64,000 nt of DNA from Rotaria sordida (lineage: Eukaryota; Rotifera; Eurotatoria; Philodinida; Philodinidae), in contig CAJNOL010000873.1 in NCBI GenBank assembly GCA_905250125.1, forward strand, positions 1 through 64,000, given 5' to 3'. Below the pieces are notes generated by a model. The model made no database searches, had not been told where the DNA came from, and saw only the letters and a program-made list of their open reading frames with translations. This document shows, piece by piece, positions 35,401 to 52,102 of the stretch (position 1 is its first letter; each line of letters begins with the position of its first letter). Made by a program: the position numbers and the translations under genes.

Positions 35401-37102
35401 TAACATTTTTAGAATTACTTACAGTGACGAATGTACTTTAATTCCTTATAAAAAGCTTTAAAGAAACTTTTTTCTCTATATGAACTGATAGTAAAAACGA
35501 TACTCTATTTTTCTATATTATTACATCATTTCTTCAAGTAATATTGCAATAATAAAATTTCGATAAGATCTGTTCTTTTATCATATGTGACGGTTGTAAT
35601 ATAATGTCTATTGAGTGGATAGTTTTTGAATAACTTTTGATAGATACGAGATAGAAAGCTGGGATTTTTATCGTCCGAAAAGAGCAGATAAAGATGCATC
35701 AAATAGTATATTGTCTGAAGTTTATTTAATCAAATTTATCAAAAAGAAAACAGCAAAACAAAATTTTTTTTATTACTTAGAGCTTCGACTAAAATACCTA
35801 TAACTCCTGAATGATTAATTCTAAACATCTGAACCTTGTACAGTTTTGTAGATCTTCTATTCGCGGTTTGAATACATACCTGTCAATTAAGAATTCACTG
35901 TAAACATCTCACAGAGTTGGTTTAGTTTTAAAAAAGTCGATTGAAAACCTTTAAAAAAACATAGAATATACTATTCGATGCATCTTCATCTTCTCTTTCG
36001 AATGAAGTTTTATTATTATGATATTACTTGAAGAATAATGTAATAACATAGAAAAAATAGAGCGTCATTTTTACTATTAGTTCATATAGAGAAAAAGTTT
36101 CTTTAAAGCTTTTTATAAGGAATTAAAGTATTTCTGTCACTACTTTTGTATTGTCGTAAGTATATTTATTTTTAGATATGTTGAATCGTGCTCTAATTAG
36201 TGCACAACAAAAAAAGTAGTATAGGTAAGATAATTAGATTTACTAGGAAAATTTCATTGATTATTTTCTTTTTTTTTTTAGTCAAAAAAAAAAATAAAGT
36301 TTACCGTAAAACAAATTCAATGATAGATTTTTATTTTAAAATAAAGCTAATTTTTTAAATTAAAATCGTTTTTATTATTATTTCTTGTTCTCAAAACATG
36401 CACATACAAATAATAGAAATAAATAAAAATCTATCTGGTTTACAATCTCGTACTTTTCAATTACAATCAATTAATTAACTTTGTTATTATTCTTATGAAA
36501 TCAAGTTAATTAAAAAGTTATGATTATTTCATTCTTACACGAGAATTTCCATTCAATGAATAACTCTGTTATAATGTTTTATAAACAGTTCCTACTAAAA
36601 GAAAACAAATACAATAGAACATAAATACTGAAAAAGATGATTGTCAAAAAAAAAAAAAAAAAGAACGATTGTTGAGACTTCTTTCAGTCTCAGTTTTTTT
36701 CCTTCGTAAACCAAAACAAAACTTCATAGAAAAATTCAATTTCATTATAAACATATAATTTATTTAAGACTTGCTAAAAGTATTTTAAAAAAAAAAAAAG
36801 AATTTTCTATATAAAATAACGCATAATTTGAAAACAACATTTAGCAACAACATGTAGGTTCGAATCGATTATTCATTATATTTTTCAGTATCAAGTTTAA
36901 ACAAGAAAATCGAAAACAACTTTTTTTTTTCATACACAATCGCTAATATAAACTTCGTCATTATTTTCATTAAAAAAAAAAAGAGATAAAATTAATTATG
37001 ACAAACCTCAACAACTAATGGATCTAATGCTCGTTGTACAGACCATGTTTTTATTTGAACATCTGTTGGATTAAATTTTGTTGTATAAACATGTGTACTC
37101 AT
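29448..37102 (-). CDS. CTNNA: Alpha-catenin (910 aa, 20 coding exons)
   Basis: Exons on the minus strand: 37102-37007, 35373-35187, 35109-34943, 34879-34760, 34699-34430, 34361-34158, 34095-34015, 33325-33173, 33115-33023, 32964-32745, 32683-32546, 32497-32421, 32371-32282, 30652-30506, 30443-30262, 30183-30078, 30022-29977, 29922-29834, 29777-29658, 29594-29448; 911 codons in frame. Blocks matching metazoan alpha-catenin include EFADDSCSKIKREKMINAAR, EDIISGAALLADS, ECNSVRQALQELL, LLTDAVDEITKIEDFLAISE, KWDDRGNDIIVLAKKMC, MIMMEMTDFTR, SLITAAKNLMNAVV and LTVKASYIASTKYR. Human CTNNA1 is 906 aa. The protein links beta-catenin/cadherin (N-terminal helical bundle) to actin (C-terminal domain) at adherens junctions. 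The last residues (LEPLHVLSQFQN) resemble the vertebrate tail. Introns 1 and 13 are about 1.6 kb; intron 7 (689 bp) contains a candidate alternative first exon. Confidence 0.96.
33384..33524 (-). promoter_or_regulatory. Candidate internal first exon of alpha-catenin (N-terminally truncated isoform)
   Basis: Inside intron 7, on the coding strand, an ATG at 33524 opens 47 in-frame codons (MYVYLCAGNPNPIHKSTSIK..., ending PTDTDDTS). They run to a GT donor at 33383-33382, in phase 0 with the exon starting at 33325; the intervening 58-bp intron is of normal size for this genome. The upstream side has no pyrimidine-rich acceptor, which argues for a transcription start or leader rather than a cassette exon. 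Spliced in this way, the product would be about 582 aa, keeping residues 376-910 and lacking the beta-catenin-binding bundle. Exon 7 (ending LRKQ) also joins 33325 in phase, giving the full-length form. Confidence 0.5.
35404..36147. repeat. Foldback repeat in alpha-catenin intron 1
   Basis: The outer arms, about 150-200 bp each, are inverted copies: CTTTAATTCCTTATAAAAAG at 35437 against CTTTTTATAAGGAATTAAAG at 36107, and TTTCTCTATATGAACT against AGTTCATATAGAGAAA. Inward, GATGCATCAAATAGTATATT pairs with AATATACTATTCGATGCATC. It is an almost complete 740-bp hairpin element with no coding frame, filling nearly half of the intron. Confidence 0.75.
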
Positions 37103-37561
37103 TATTATTTATCTATACAATCAATATCGAAAATAATCTTTACTTTGATTTGAAAATGTCAATGTTGAGTGAATAGAAATTACACGAACTTTTTTTTTTG
37201 TATTGTTTTTTACACCAATGAAAATTGTTTTAACTCAATGAGTTCTAATTGGTTAAGAAATTCAACCTGTAGGTATAACCGATGATCTCATCTAGCGATC
37301 CGATCTCTTCTTCTCTCGTTTTGTTTTTTTTTCTTCCTTCAATTTGGTTGTCGAGTGAACGTACACACCTTGTCTTCCCAACTGTTGTGTTTATTTCTTG
37401 AAAAAAAAAGTATTTCTTTCTTTTTTTTTTCTTTATTTGAGTATGTCTACGTCCTTCAAACATTTTAAAACAATATTTTGTTGTTTCGTTACTTGATTTT
37501 TCAAGAGAAAAGAATATATTATTTTCTTTTTTTTAGTGTTTGGTCTTTCTAAATTTTTGAG
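37103..37561. promoter_or_regulatory. Divergent promoter region (alpha-catenin / F-box-LRR gene)
   Basis: This 459-bp spacer separates two start codons pointing apart. It includes T-tracts and a TTTTTTTTAG acceptor-like sequence about 28 bases before the F-box gene ATG. No canonical core-promoter box is recognised. The short minus-strand frame at 37245-37463 is low-complexity and not a gene. Confidence 0.5.
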
Positions 37562-40500
37562 ATGAATGATTATAGACAACGTATCAATCTTAATCGACGA
37601 ATGGAACCATCGACAACATCGATGGGTAAATTTTTTTCAAATCGTCTTCGAGATTCACTTCATTATGGTGGTGCATTAACAACAAATGAAAGAGAAAATT
37701 TTGATCAAACAACAGCTGATTATGAAGCAACACCTGAACCACCGATTAGTTTATATGATGTTAATCGTCCTATTGTAACACCATCATCAACATCATCAAC
37801 AAATGAAACATATTTTACTCATACAACACCTGATATACATAAATTTTCTCGTCGAGTTGAATTATCATCTGGTTATAATATATTAAAAAATCGTACTAGT
37901 TCACGTCCAACACGTTTACCAACATATTTACAAGGACGTACACCACTTGCTCAATTAAATCCATTACCAACAACAATAACAATAAATAATACTGATGATA
38001 ACCGTCAACGACGTTTATCATATACTGATCATGATCGTGCACAATATTTAGCATATAATCAACAACTTTTACAAAAATTTCATATTGATGGTACACGAAG
38101 ACCATTTTCATCAGATAGTCCATTACCACCTCCATTACCATTACCACCATCAGTAACAACAACAACAACGACAACATCAAATTCTTATTTTACATCATCT
38201 GCTCCACCTGTACACAATCGTACAGCGTATGAACCAATTGAACCATTAAAATTAGTATTAACACAAGAAGATAATTCTATAGCAGATTTATCACGTGAAT
38301 TACGTGCTGCTGCATATCCAACAACAAGAAAATCTTCAAATCATTCTCCAACACGTGAAACATCACCAAATACAGCACGTTATTCAACACGAATTAATTC
38401 TAAACGTATACCACCACCACGTTCATTACCTAAAATACATATTAATGAACAACAACAACAACAACAACAACAACAAACATCAATATCAAATATGAAAATA
38501 GCACATTTTTATCATCATCATGAATCAGAAAAAAATCCATCAATAACAGAAGATCGTTTACAAAGTTCATCAGCAGCATCATTATTACTTGATCAATTTT
38601 TTAATTCAGAACTAACACCACCAAAAGATACAACAACAACAACAATACAAACACATGAAATGATTTCTATAGGCAATGAAAAACCACGTAAATTATAATT
38701 TTATAATAATCAAATTATTACACATCATATTATACTCTTATCTATAAATATAGTCACCTGATGTTAAGGACATATAAGTTTACATTATCATTAGACTCCT
38801 GTGGGACAGTTTCGTTTTCCGTTCTGTTAGATATTTTGGATTAAGACAATTTAAAAGAACAAATGAGATTGAAAACTTGAAAAGCGTTTGTCTAGTAGAA
38901 CGACATGTTTATATGTGTCTATTCGAAAAAAACTCAGGACGAGATTCGGGACTTGCAAAAAAAGTTTACCCTACAGGTAGAGAGTCCATCGAATCTGGGT
39001 AGAACCTAATGAACACTATCCACAGGACTCTAGTTATCATACAAGTCAAATATTCTTATTCTTTAACATAATAACTAAAATTATTTATTTCATTTGTTTG
39101 TTTTTATTTATTTAGATCGTGAACATTCACAACCAACTGCTATATTAATGAGAAATTCTTCAATATCAAATAGTGCTGATGATACAACAATGTCATTTGT
39201 TTCAAAATATGCTCGTTTAGCTCCTATTGTATCTTCACAAACATTTTCAACGAATAGAAATTCTTCCATAATTCCTATTGATGATAATATATCGAATATG
39301 AATCGTTCATTAAATATTGAAATTAATCATCATGAACAAACTTTTGATACACTTCATGATTTATCATCATTTCATAATGAAACAACTATTATTACGGATG
39401 ATTTACTTCAAACATCTGAAATAATTCATACGGATTCTATAACAGATGAAAATGAAGAAAATTATTCTTATGTACCATTAAAAGAACAAATAAAATCTAT
39501 AAATCATATACCATTACTTGAATTAGATGAACTTGAAACAAATAGTGATATAAGTGAATCACAATTTGTACCAATAATATATGCAAAAGAATTAGCAAAT
39601 GAAATTGATCTTTTACAAAAAGCACATTTACTTAAACAACAACAACGTTCAATTGCAATGGATAATGAAAATGAAAGAATTAATGATAATAATTCTGTAC
39701 CACCACCAGCTAATATGGAATTATTAAATTTTGAAACACTTGAAGAAGAATTTTCTATTTTACAACAACAACAACAACATCAAGATGAAGAAAATACACC
39801 ATTACCATCACCAAGAATTCCATCAACAATGATGGAAATATCATCATCATCACCAATAACAATAAAACCTGAATCATCACCAATTCCATTATCTGAAAAT
39901 GAAACATCATTAACAAATATTTTACAACATAGTATACTTATACATAATCGTTCATCACCATGGTTTAAATTACCAACAGAACTTTGGTTTAAAATTTTAC
40001 CTTATTTAAATACAAATGAATTAAATAATTTTTCTTATGTTTGTAAACGTTTTTATTTACTTGTACAACATCAAGCATGTTGTCATCGAATAATAATAAA
40101 TCGTCGAAAAGAATTAGAACAACTTTGGTTTGATAATATTAGTCGACGTCAACCTATTTCACTTGCATTTATTGAATGTCGACAACAAAATCTTGAAAAT
40201 TCACAACAACAAATTCAAAATAAGTAAGTAGAATCTTGCAAATCATTTGAGTCAGATCCTATTGTAATATATTGAAAAAAAAATGAATTTATTTCTTATA
40301 TATTTAGTTGTGAGAATATAAAATGGTTTGAATTTTTTCAAACAATTGGTACAAATCTTATTGATTTTACAATGACTGGTTGTTATCATGAACCATTTAC
40401 ACCTAATACATTATTACCAATAATAGTAAAAACTTGTCCAAATCTTTTATCACTTAATCTTCGTTGGAATAATATAACAGAATCAACATTAAATCATTTA

Positions 40501-41259
40501 ATAACTTATTCACAATTTATTCATTTACATACACTTGATTTAACTGGTTGTCAAATATTAGATGATACATTATTAATTAATATATTTATTCGTACAGAAA
40601 TAGATTTTCATTTAAAAAAACTTATTCTTCATGCATGTACAAATATAACATGGATAGGTCTTGATACAATAGCTATTTGTATTCCAAATTTAATTCATTT
40701 AAATATAAGTCGTTGTATTGGTTTAAGAAATCTTTCATTACATCAATATTTAACATGTTTTCATTATTGGCCTAAACTTGAATATATTGATTTTGGTCAA
40801 CTTATAACATTAAATGATCAAGATCTTACAATTGTTTTTGATAATTGTAAATATTTAAATAGTTTAATATTAGATGATTGTATTAATTTAACAGATCAAA
40901 CATTAAATAGATTAACATCTGATTTTCATATGATTAGTTTAAGTAATTGTACAACAATAGATATGAATATATTTTTAAATCTCAATGAACAATGTCCAAA
41001 TTTACATACTATAAATTTAAATTCTATTCAAAATTTTAATGATAATTGTTTATTAAAATGGTCAGAAAAACCATTAATTCATTTAAAAATTTTCATACTT
41101 GATAATTGTACAGAATGTACAATAAATGGTATTGAAAAATTTCTTGAAAAACATTCTAATTTAAGAAAATTATCATTAAATGGTAATGTTATATCAAATG
41201 AAATAGAACAACAAACATTAGAACAGAAATTTCCTAATATAAAATTTGTCTTTCAATAA
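37562..41259 (+). CDS. F-box / leucine-rich-repeat protein with long disordered N-terminus (1061 aa)
   Basis: Exons: 37562-38687, 39116-40223, 40308-41259; the phases (C|AT, AA|T) close on 1062 codons. Residues 1 to about 650 are low-complexity: Thr/Ser/Pro-rich, a nine-Gln run, poly-Thr and acidic stretches. An F-box follows at about 657-700 (WFKLPTELWFKILPYLNTNE, LNNFSYVCKRFYLLVQ). From about 740 to the end are LRRs of the cysteine-containing FBXL type (CPNLLSLNLRWNNITESTL, LHTLDLTGCQILDDTLL, LNSLILDDCINLTDQTL). Such proteins are substrate receptors of SCF (Skp1-Cul1-F-box) ubiquitin ligases, with the LRRs binding substrate. No particular FBXL orthologue is recognisable. The first exon could be mistaken for a separate 378-aa gene, because a TAA lies just past the donor, but the splice to 39116 is in phase. 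Confidence 0.85.
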
Positions 41260-42980
41260 ATCTTATCCTGATACTCAGTTTGTTATTTAACATTTCCGTC
41301 TTCTATAAAAAAAAAAAAGCACAGTGTGTATAGAATTTTTCTTTTCACAATTATTCACGTGTTACTATTGTTCGATTGTATTGTTGTTCTATTATTTATG
41401 TTAACTGATAAAATGAATATTTGTATTACAAACAAAAAAAAACACAAAAACACGACAATTATGACTCGCATATGTATATATATATATATATATACGACTA
41501 GTGTTTATTTTTAGATCATCTGGTTAATTTGTCTTATTCGTCGATAAGATAATGTCATAGTTTATCTTATATAGAAAAATCAAAGAAATTTATCGTAACT
41601 AGGTAAATTATAAAAAGCCAATAACCAAAAAAAAAAGGTTTTAATTAGCCTAGTCTGCATATATGGATTATATGTTATAAAAAGTCTTTTTTTTAATGAA
41701 AAGTATAAAAAAAAGGTTATTTTTTCTTAATTATGAATAACCTATTGCATGCTTTATCAAATGCAATATCTGATAAAGTTTCCAAATGAAGTTTTAGTTA
41801 GAAGATTACTTGAAAATTATATCAATAATGATTCAATTCCTATCGGAAATTTTCTACCAATATTTGTTAGTAATAACCATTTTAAATTGTAGAAAAAAAA
41901 GTATCAACAAAATACGAGATCATCGATCTTTTTTTTTTTCGAAATAAAAATACAACAATTGTTCATTTTCTTCAGAATCTCATATGATTAAAGATATTAT
42001 ATTAATACTTGTTTTTAGATTGAAGATGATCGTAGGTTTTGTAATTTAATTTATACAAAGCTTTTAATTTCAGACAGAATATTTTCTAGATCTTATCTTT
42101 CCAACGTCGAATTGCCTTCAAAATTGAAAATTGGTATTACCATGCTGACCAATTCATACTCGAGATAATTTATCAGAGTTTCATTTCCACATATTTCTCT
42201 CTAACGTGGTGAAAACCACAGGTTGTATATTTTCTTTCGTTCTCGAGATATTTTAAAAACATTGAGAGGCGTTGTATTTTTTTTTAAAGTCTTTCTTCAC
42301 CAAATATCATTTATAACTTCCGAGCTGTACTGTGCTCGATAGATAACTTCGAACAACACTACAATAAAATTTACTATCATAAGTGGTGAAAGACTATAGT
42401 ATCATAATAGTTTAAAATTAATATTTAACATGGTAATATCTCTCGATATTAGTCTATTTCATTATATATTTTAATTTTTGTTTCAAAGAAGAAAAAAAAT
42501 ACAAAAAGAGTTTTTAAACAAAAATATTTCACAGAACAATGATTAATGAAATATTTCTCTGATAATTAAATTGAGCAATGTGTAAAATCAAATTATATTG
42601 AATTGACGAAGGAATCTCACCAGTTATCAAACAGCAGTGTTCAGACTTTTAAAAAAGAAAATTTCAGAAGTTTCGAATATTTCAAGCATTTGTGTTCTGA
42701 ATTTTACATTACTTTCTAAAATAATGTAATTTCCAAAATTTCTGCAATTATGTACTTACACAAATGTCTGACATTACAGAAATTTCCAATATGTTTAAAA
42801 ACTTTTGATTTGCACTGCTATATAGTTATCGAGCTGATGAAAATTTCAGAAATTTGGGTAATTTCCTTTTTTGGAAATCTGAACATATCTCTGCCTGAAG
42901 AGGTGCCCTTATAAGCTCTGATTTCAATGATATTTAAATTCTATTTCAATCTAATTTTTATTTTAGATTCAATCGAAACA
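41260..42980. other. Intergenic region between the F-box/LRR gene and cullin-2
   Basis: Nothing coding is seen. It holds an AT microsatellite near 41476-41494 and eroded unique sequence. A TTTTAG acceptor-like site at 42961-42966 precedes the cullin ATG by 14 bases. Confidence 0.45.
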
Positions 42981-47022
<4,042 letters not shown>

Positions 47023-48469
47023 ATTATTTCTATCAAAATTCTAGAAAAGTTTTTTTTTTCCATTTTCTCATTATATTTTTCAATTAAATTGTTTTTTATA
47101 AACCTGAATCGTCTTTTATTTGAAATTGATTGTTTTTTTTCTTCTTTCCTATATACATGTATGTTCATAATGAGTCGAATATAAGTGAACCCTGTTATTA
47201 TCTTTGTTTTTTTTTATCAGTGCAATAAGTATATGAAATATAAATTTGTTAAGAACAAAAAAAAATGTAACTCAACTTTAATTCTTTTTTATATTATCAC
47301 TAAAAGATGATTTTTTTGAACTAGTGTTTATGTTTTGTATCTCTTTTAGTGTTTATAGAACAGTGTTTAAACTGATTAATAATTGTACATTGTCTTTCGT
47401 TATGAACGCATGTGTATGGAAATATTTGTAAACAAGAAAAAGTTTGAATTATTTTTCTATATGTTATATTCTATATTTTTTTTTTCTCAATTCTCTTGCC
47501 TTTGTCTTTCTGTATATTTTTTTTCTATGAAATAAAAATAATCAGGAATACCAAAGATTGATGTCAATATTATTGAAATAATACATAAATTCAATGCGAT
47601 AAGAATAAATTCTTATAAAATATCTAAATATTGTTTTTCTAAGACTTACAAAAGTCGAGTCATTTATTTAAAAATGATTGTAAATAATTTTCTCGTATTT
47701 ATTTTATGCGTTTCATTAAATTAGAGTTGCAAAAGGTAACTGTGTCTGGCACGATGGGACAGAGTCAGAATAAGACGAATATGCAGTACGACCTACAACG
47801 TAGGGTAGAGTTCAAATAACAATGTAGAGTACTATAAAAAAAGAAAGTTTACTGGTGTGTCACTATATTGCGCAAACATCATCAATCTTAATCTATTTAT
47901 TTTCAACATATAAATAGAAATACCACGAGACTAATGATTTATTATATTAGCTTGAGACTTTTAATACGGTAGGTTGTGGCCTTTTGTTTTATTCTAACTC
48001 GTGCTCTTAAGGCATCAGAAGTACAAAAAATGGTAATCGGAATGTTTATTAATAGAAAATTGTTATTTTTGATCGATAACAATTATGTTGAAAAAAACTA
48101 AATATTTATATTAAACATAAGATTTATCATTTAGTAATAATATTATAAATACTAATATAATTCTAAGAATTATATTTGTTAAATTTATCTTGTAAAAAAA
48201 AATATTCTCTTTTTTTTGTTTTATCTTCATTGCATTTCATCAAAGTTATAGTTGTTATATGAATTCCTCTATTATGAATATTAATTTATGTCGTCAAATT
48301 TACAATGTTTCTTATTGGATGAAAAATCTATCAAATGAAGTTTGTCGCAAGTAAAAAAACACTCGATGATCATCATCGACGTTAATTTTTGTTTTCTTTT
48401 ATCACTATCATCATAGTTTATTTATTAGATTTAAATATTATTTAATAAAATTTGCTTTTTAAATTTTAG
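47023..48469. other. Intergenic region between cullin-2 and the RBR ligase
   Basis: No gene is seen. It is an AT-rich 3' flank with long T-tracts, then unremarkable sequence. The downstream ATG at 48470 directly follows AAATTTTAG, a perfect 3' splice-acceptor look-alike. Confidence 0.45.
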
Positions 48470-51400
48470 ATGTCAAACAGCATACAACACGAAAAAGCTG
48501 TTTCACCATCTGTAAATCATCATGATGTTAAACAATGGCAACATTGTTCATTATTTAATTTGGATTTATTTAATGATGATAATAATCATCATTTAAATTT
48601 AACAAAAGATATAATTAATAATAAAAATATTGTTGATTGTTGTTGTTCATCATCAACACCAAATGTTGATGATTCATGTATTAAAAAAGATTTAAATCAT
48701 TCATGTTCATTTGTTGTTATACAAAAAAATTATACAACACAACTTGAACATGTTGCTGAAACTTTATTAGCTGATGAAAATAAAATATCAAATAATTGTT
48801 ATTATTGTTCTAATTTTGATACAAATGATACAAAAACTCAATCATTTAATAGAAAAATTCTTCTTGGTTCAACAGCTATACTTGATAGTTTATTACGAAA
48901 TAATCTTAAAACAACATCAACAATAACATATTCTAATAATAATCCAACAACGAATGTTAATTCAACAGGAGGTAATCAACGACGATGGCATTCAGAACGT
49001 GGTAGTCGTCATCCAAATGTTCGTGCTAATTTACCATTAACACCCGCTCAACGACAAGTTCTTGAACGTTATATGAATTATCCATTAATTAAACCACCAA
49101 CAACGATTCATTCTACACGTCGTTCACATCAACCATTAACGGGTAAAGCAGGTGAAGCTACTGGTACAGCTCTTTCAGCTCTTGCTGAACAACCAATAAC
49201 TACATCATCTAATATTGTACATCTTCGAAAAAATAGTGCACCATCAAATCATACTCGTCCATTATCATCAACATCATCATCAGCATCAGCTATATCTCAT
49301 CATAGTGCATTAAATAGACGTTTTTTAGCAGATACAATTAAATCTCAAGAAAATTTTGATGATGAAAATGATGATGATGAAGATGATGATGATGACGATG
49401 ATGATGATAATGATGATGATGATGATGATAATAAATCTATATCATCTGAACTTGATCATACAATTGATGAAGAAAATAGTGATATTAATCCAATAAGTAT
49501 TCTACCAAATCATCATATAACTTTATTTGAAACATTATCTGAATGTGCTATATGTTGCGAAATGAAACGTCTTCAAAATCGATCATGTTGTAATTTTTAT
49601 GCATGTTCAACATGTTTAAATATTTATGTTGAACAACAAATTAAACAAGGTATTGTTAGTATACAATGTCCAAATCAACAATGTAAAATTTATATGCATC
49701 GTGATGAAATTAATAAACGATGTATATCACCAGAATTACGACAAAAATTTACACGATATTTAGTTGATGCAAATCGTTCAAATAATATTAAAACATGTCC
49801 ACGATGTTCTAATATTCATGAAATAGGTATGGATTTCATTAGTTTTAATTATAATTAATCTATTTTTTTTTATCATAGATCCAGAAGTTTTTCGTACAAT
49901 GCGTCGTGCACCAACTAAAGTTCAATGTGTTGAATGTAATTTAATATGGTGTTTTCAATGTCATTCACCATGGCATGATGGTATACAATGTAAAGAATTT
50001 CGTCGTGGTGATCGAATGTTAAAAAAATGGGCAAGAGAAGTTCATTATGGACAACATAATGCACAACAATGTCCATCTTGCAAAGTAAAAAAAATTTTTT
50101 TTTTTTATTAATTTATTTTCTTTATTTTTATTAAAGGTATATATTCAACGAACTAAAGGTTGTGATCATATAGTTTGTCTTCGTTGTAAAACAGAATTTT
50201 GTTATAAATGTGGTGGTCGTTTTCGAGATATTAAATTTATTGGTATATATAAAATTGATTTTTTTTTTAATAGTTAATATTTCTATTATGAATATATATA
50301 TATATATTTTAGGTGATCATTATAGTGAATTAAGTGTACTCGGTTGCAAATATCGTTTTTATCCAGATCATCCATTTAAACGTCGACTTATACGAGGTTC
50401 AATTCTTTGTGGAAAAATATTAGCAGCACCTATTGTTTTATGTTTGGCTGTTGTTGCTGGTGCAGTTTGTGCTGGAATTGGACTTCCAGCTTATTGTTGT
50501 TTTATGCTTGTTAGACATATTAAAGTAAGAAAAAAACAATATTTTGTTTTGGTTTAAATTATAAAAATTATGATTTCTTTTTGTATTCTTAGGCTAAACG
50601 ACGACGACCTCATTCAAAACTAAAAGAACCTGTTTTGATGAGTTGTAAGTACTCTTTGACATAGAAAAACAAATAATAAAAATCTAGAAATTAGTTTCTA
50701 TCTGTGTGTTATCATAACCGAGAATTTCTTAGATTGGTCTCTTTTTTTGTATGTTGATATGAGAGATGTATTGAAAAGGAAATAAAAATTTTCAAACGAA
50801 GGAAGATTTCTAAGTGATAAATAGATTTTAAACTGGGACTATATTCAATTGATAGAGCTTAGTCAATACGCAAATATCTTAGAATGGTTCGAGCTCTTGG
50901 GCCTTTGTTACTAAGATATCGAGTTTTTTTCTGCAGAACTGCAGTTTTCAAGCCATCCTAGTTTAATCGGAACTATTATGTGGGCAAAGTTTCAGATTAA
51001 AATTCAAAAGTATGATTTTTCTTGAAAACTGGGCCCTACAGGAACAATCTACTAAAAATTCGATATCTCAATAACAAAGGTCTAACAACTTGAACTAGTC
51101 TAGAGTATTTACCCATTGACTAAGCTCTATCAATTGAATATAGTCTTAGTCTAAAAGCTATTTATCACTTGGAAATCGTCCCTTGTAAGGGCTAATGATC
51201 TATGAATACCATGAAACGAGTTCGCATCATATAAAAATTGAAACTGTGCATACACAGAATCCTTAACAACAATAGTTTATTGTAAAAGTTTCAAATCTTT
51301 TCGTGTATTACTATCTTAAAATACAGCTATGGTAAAAGTGTATCTTTTACATTGCTCATATAAATCGATAGGTTCGATGTTCTTATTTTAGAATAGAAGC

Positions 51401-52102
51401 TAATTAAAAGATCTGAAAACTTTCATAACAAAATAGTATTGTTAAGACCTATCTTCATGCAATGTTCCAAATCGAAATTTGAAAATGCATTTTTCCTTGT
51501 CCTCCTGAGAAGGACTACATCATTGAATTAAAAAATACCTTAAAGATGGAGCATCTTCGTAGCAATAAGCTAAAGGCTTAACTGAGGGACTTCCCTCACT
51601 AGTTATTTTCGTTTTTTAATGCCAGTTAAAATGATAACTATTTTCTAACATAGATAAAACGTTGAATGATATGGTACCACAATTAATTCCACGTGATCCA
51701 GTGAATAATGATGGTATTAAACCAGGTTTTAATTCAATTCGATCGAATATTCAAACAAATGAAACAATTAATGTAGAAATTGATCCAACTAGTAATGCTC
51801 CAATTGCCGTTTTTGATGGTATATAGAATATTAAGTTTTATTTATTATATATTTTTGTTTATAATTATTTTTCTTTTCAAATAGAATGTGATATTCATAT
51901 TCCGACAAATCAAACAGGTAAATTTCTAAAGAAAATTAATCATGATTTTTGTTGTTTTTTCTTCTCTATGTCTTCAGAAGAATCAATATCTATCCCAATA
52001 ACTTCTCTATCATCTACATATGTTTCAACAGCATCACCAAATTTTCCTCGACTAACACCTTATACTACATTACGAAGATCATCATCGAAAACTAATGTAT
52101 AA
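48470..52102 (+). CDS. RNF217: RBR-type E3 ubiquitin ligase, RNF217-like, membrane-anchored (751 aa)
   Basis: Exons: 48470-49826, 49879-50084, 50137-50242, 50313-50524, 50593-50644, 51654-51818, 51885-51917, 51978-52102; 752 codons. The first ~350 residues are low-complexity and include a 25-residue almost pure Asp run. RING1 starts at about 357 (ECAICCEMKRLQNRSC, CSTCLNIYVEQQIKQG). The IBR carries CVECNLIWCFQCHSPWHDG. RING2 is CPSCKVYIQRTKGCDHIVC with FCYKCGG; the Cys of GCDH, about residue 530, is the expected thioester-forming residue of RBR ligases. GDHYSELSVLGCKYRFYPD, RRLIRGSILCGK and the hydrophobic segment at about 591-620 (APIVLCLAVVAGAVCAGIG) follow the RNF217 C-terminal pattern. 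An extra ~120-residue Ser/Thr-rich tail follows. Intron 5 (1 kb) carries a foldback repeat. Confidence 0.88.
50799..51184. repeat. Foldback (MITE-like) repeat in RNF217-like intron 5, family A
   Basis: The left arm 50799-50929 and right arm about 51055-51184 are inverted copies (ACTATATTCAATTGATAGAG against CTCTATCAATTGAATATAGT; AAGTGATAAATAG against CTATTTATCACTT). The loop carries TTTTCAAG and AAAGTATGATTTTTCTTGAA. Both arm and loop resemble the copy in SNRK intron 5 (1555-1998). Confidence 0.8.

Noticed and set aside
37896-38180. Minus-strand 94-aa frame rich in Leu/Met/Val
   Set aside because: It is the shadow of the low-complexity Thr/Ser codons of the F-box/LRR gene on the plus strand.
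37562-38698. A separate 378-aa gene ending at 38698
   Set aside because: The donor CCAC|GTAAAT just before the stop joins in phase to the acceptor at 39115 and continues into the F-box/LRR frame; one gene is the simpler reading.
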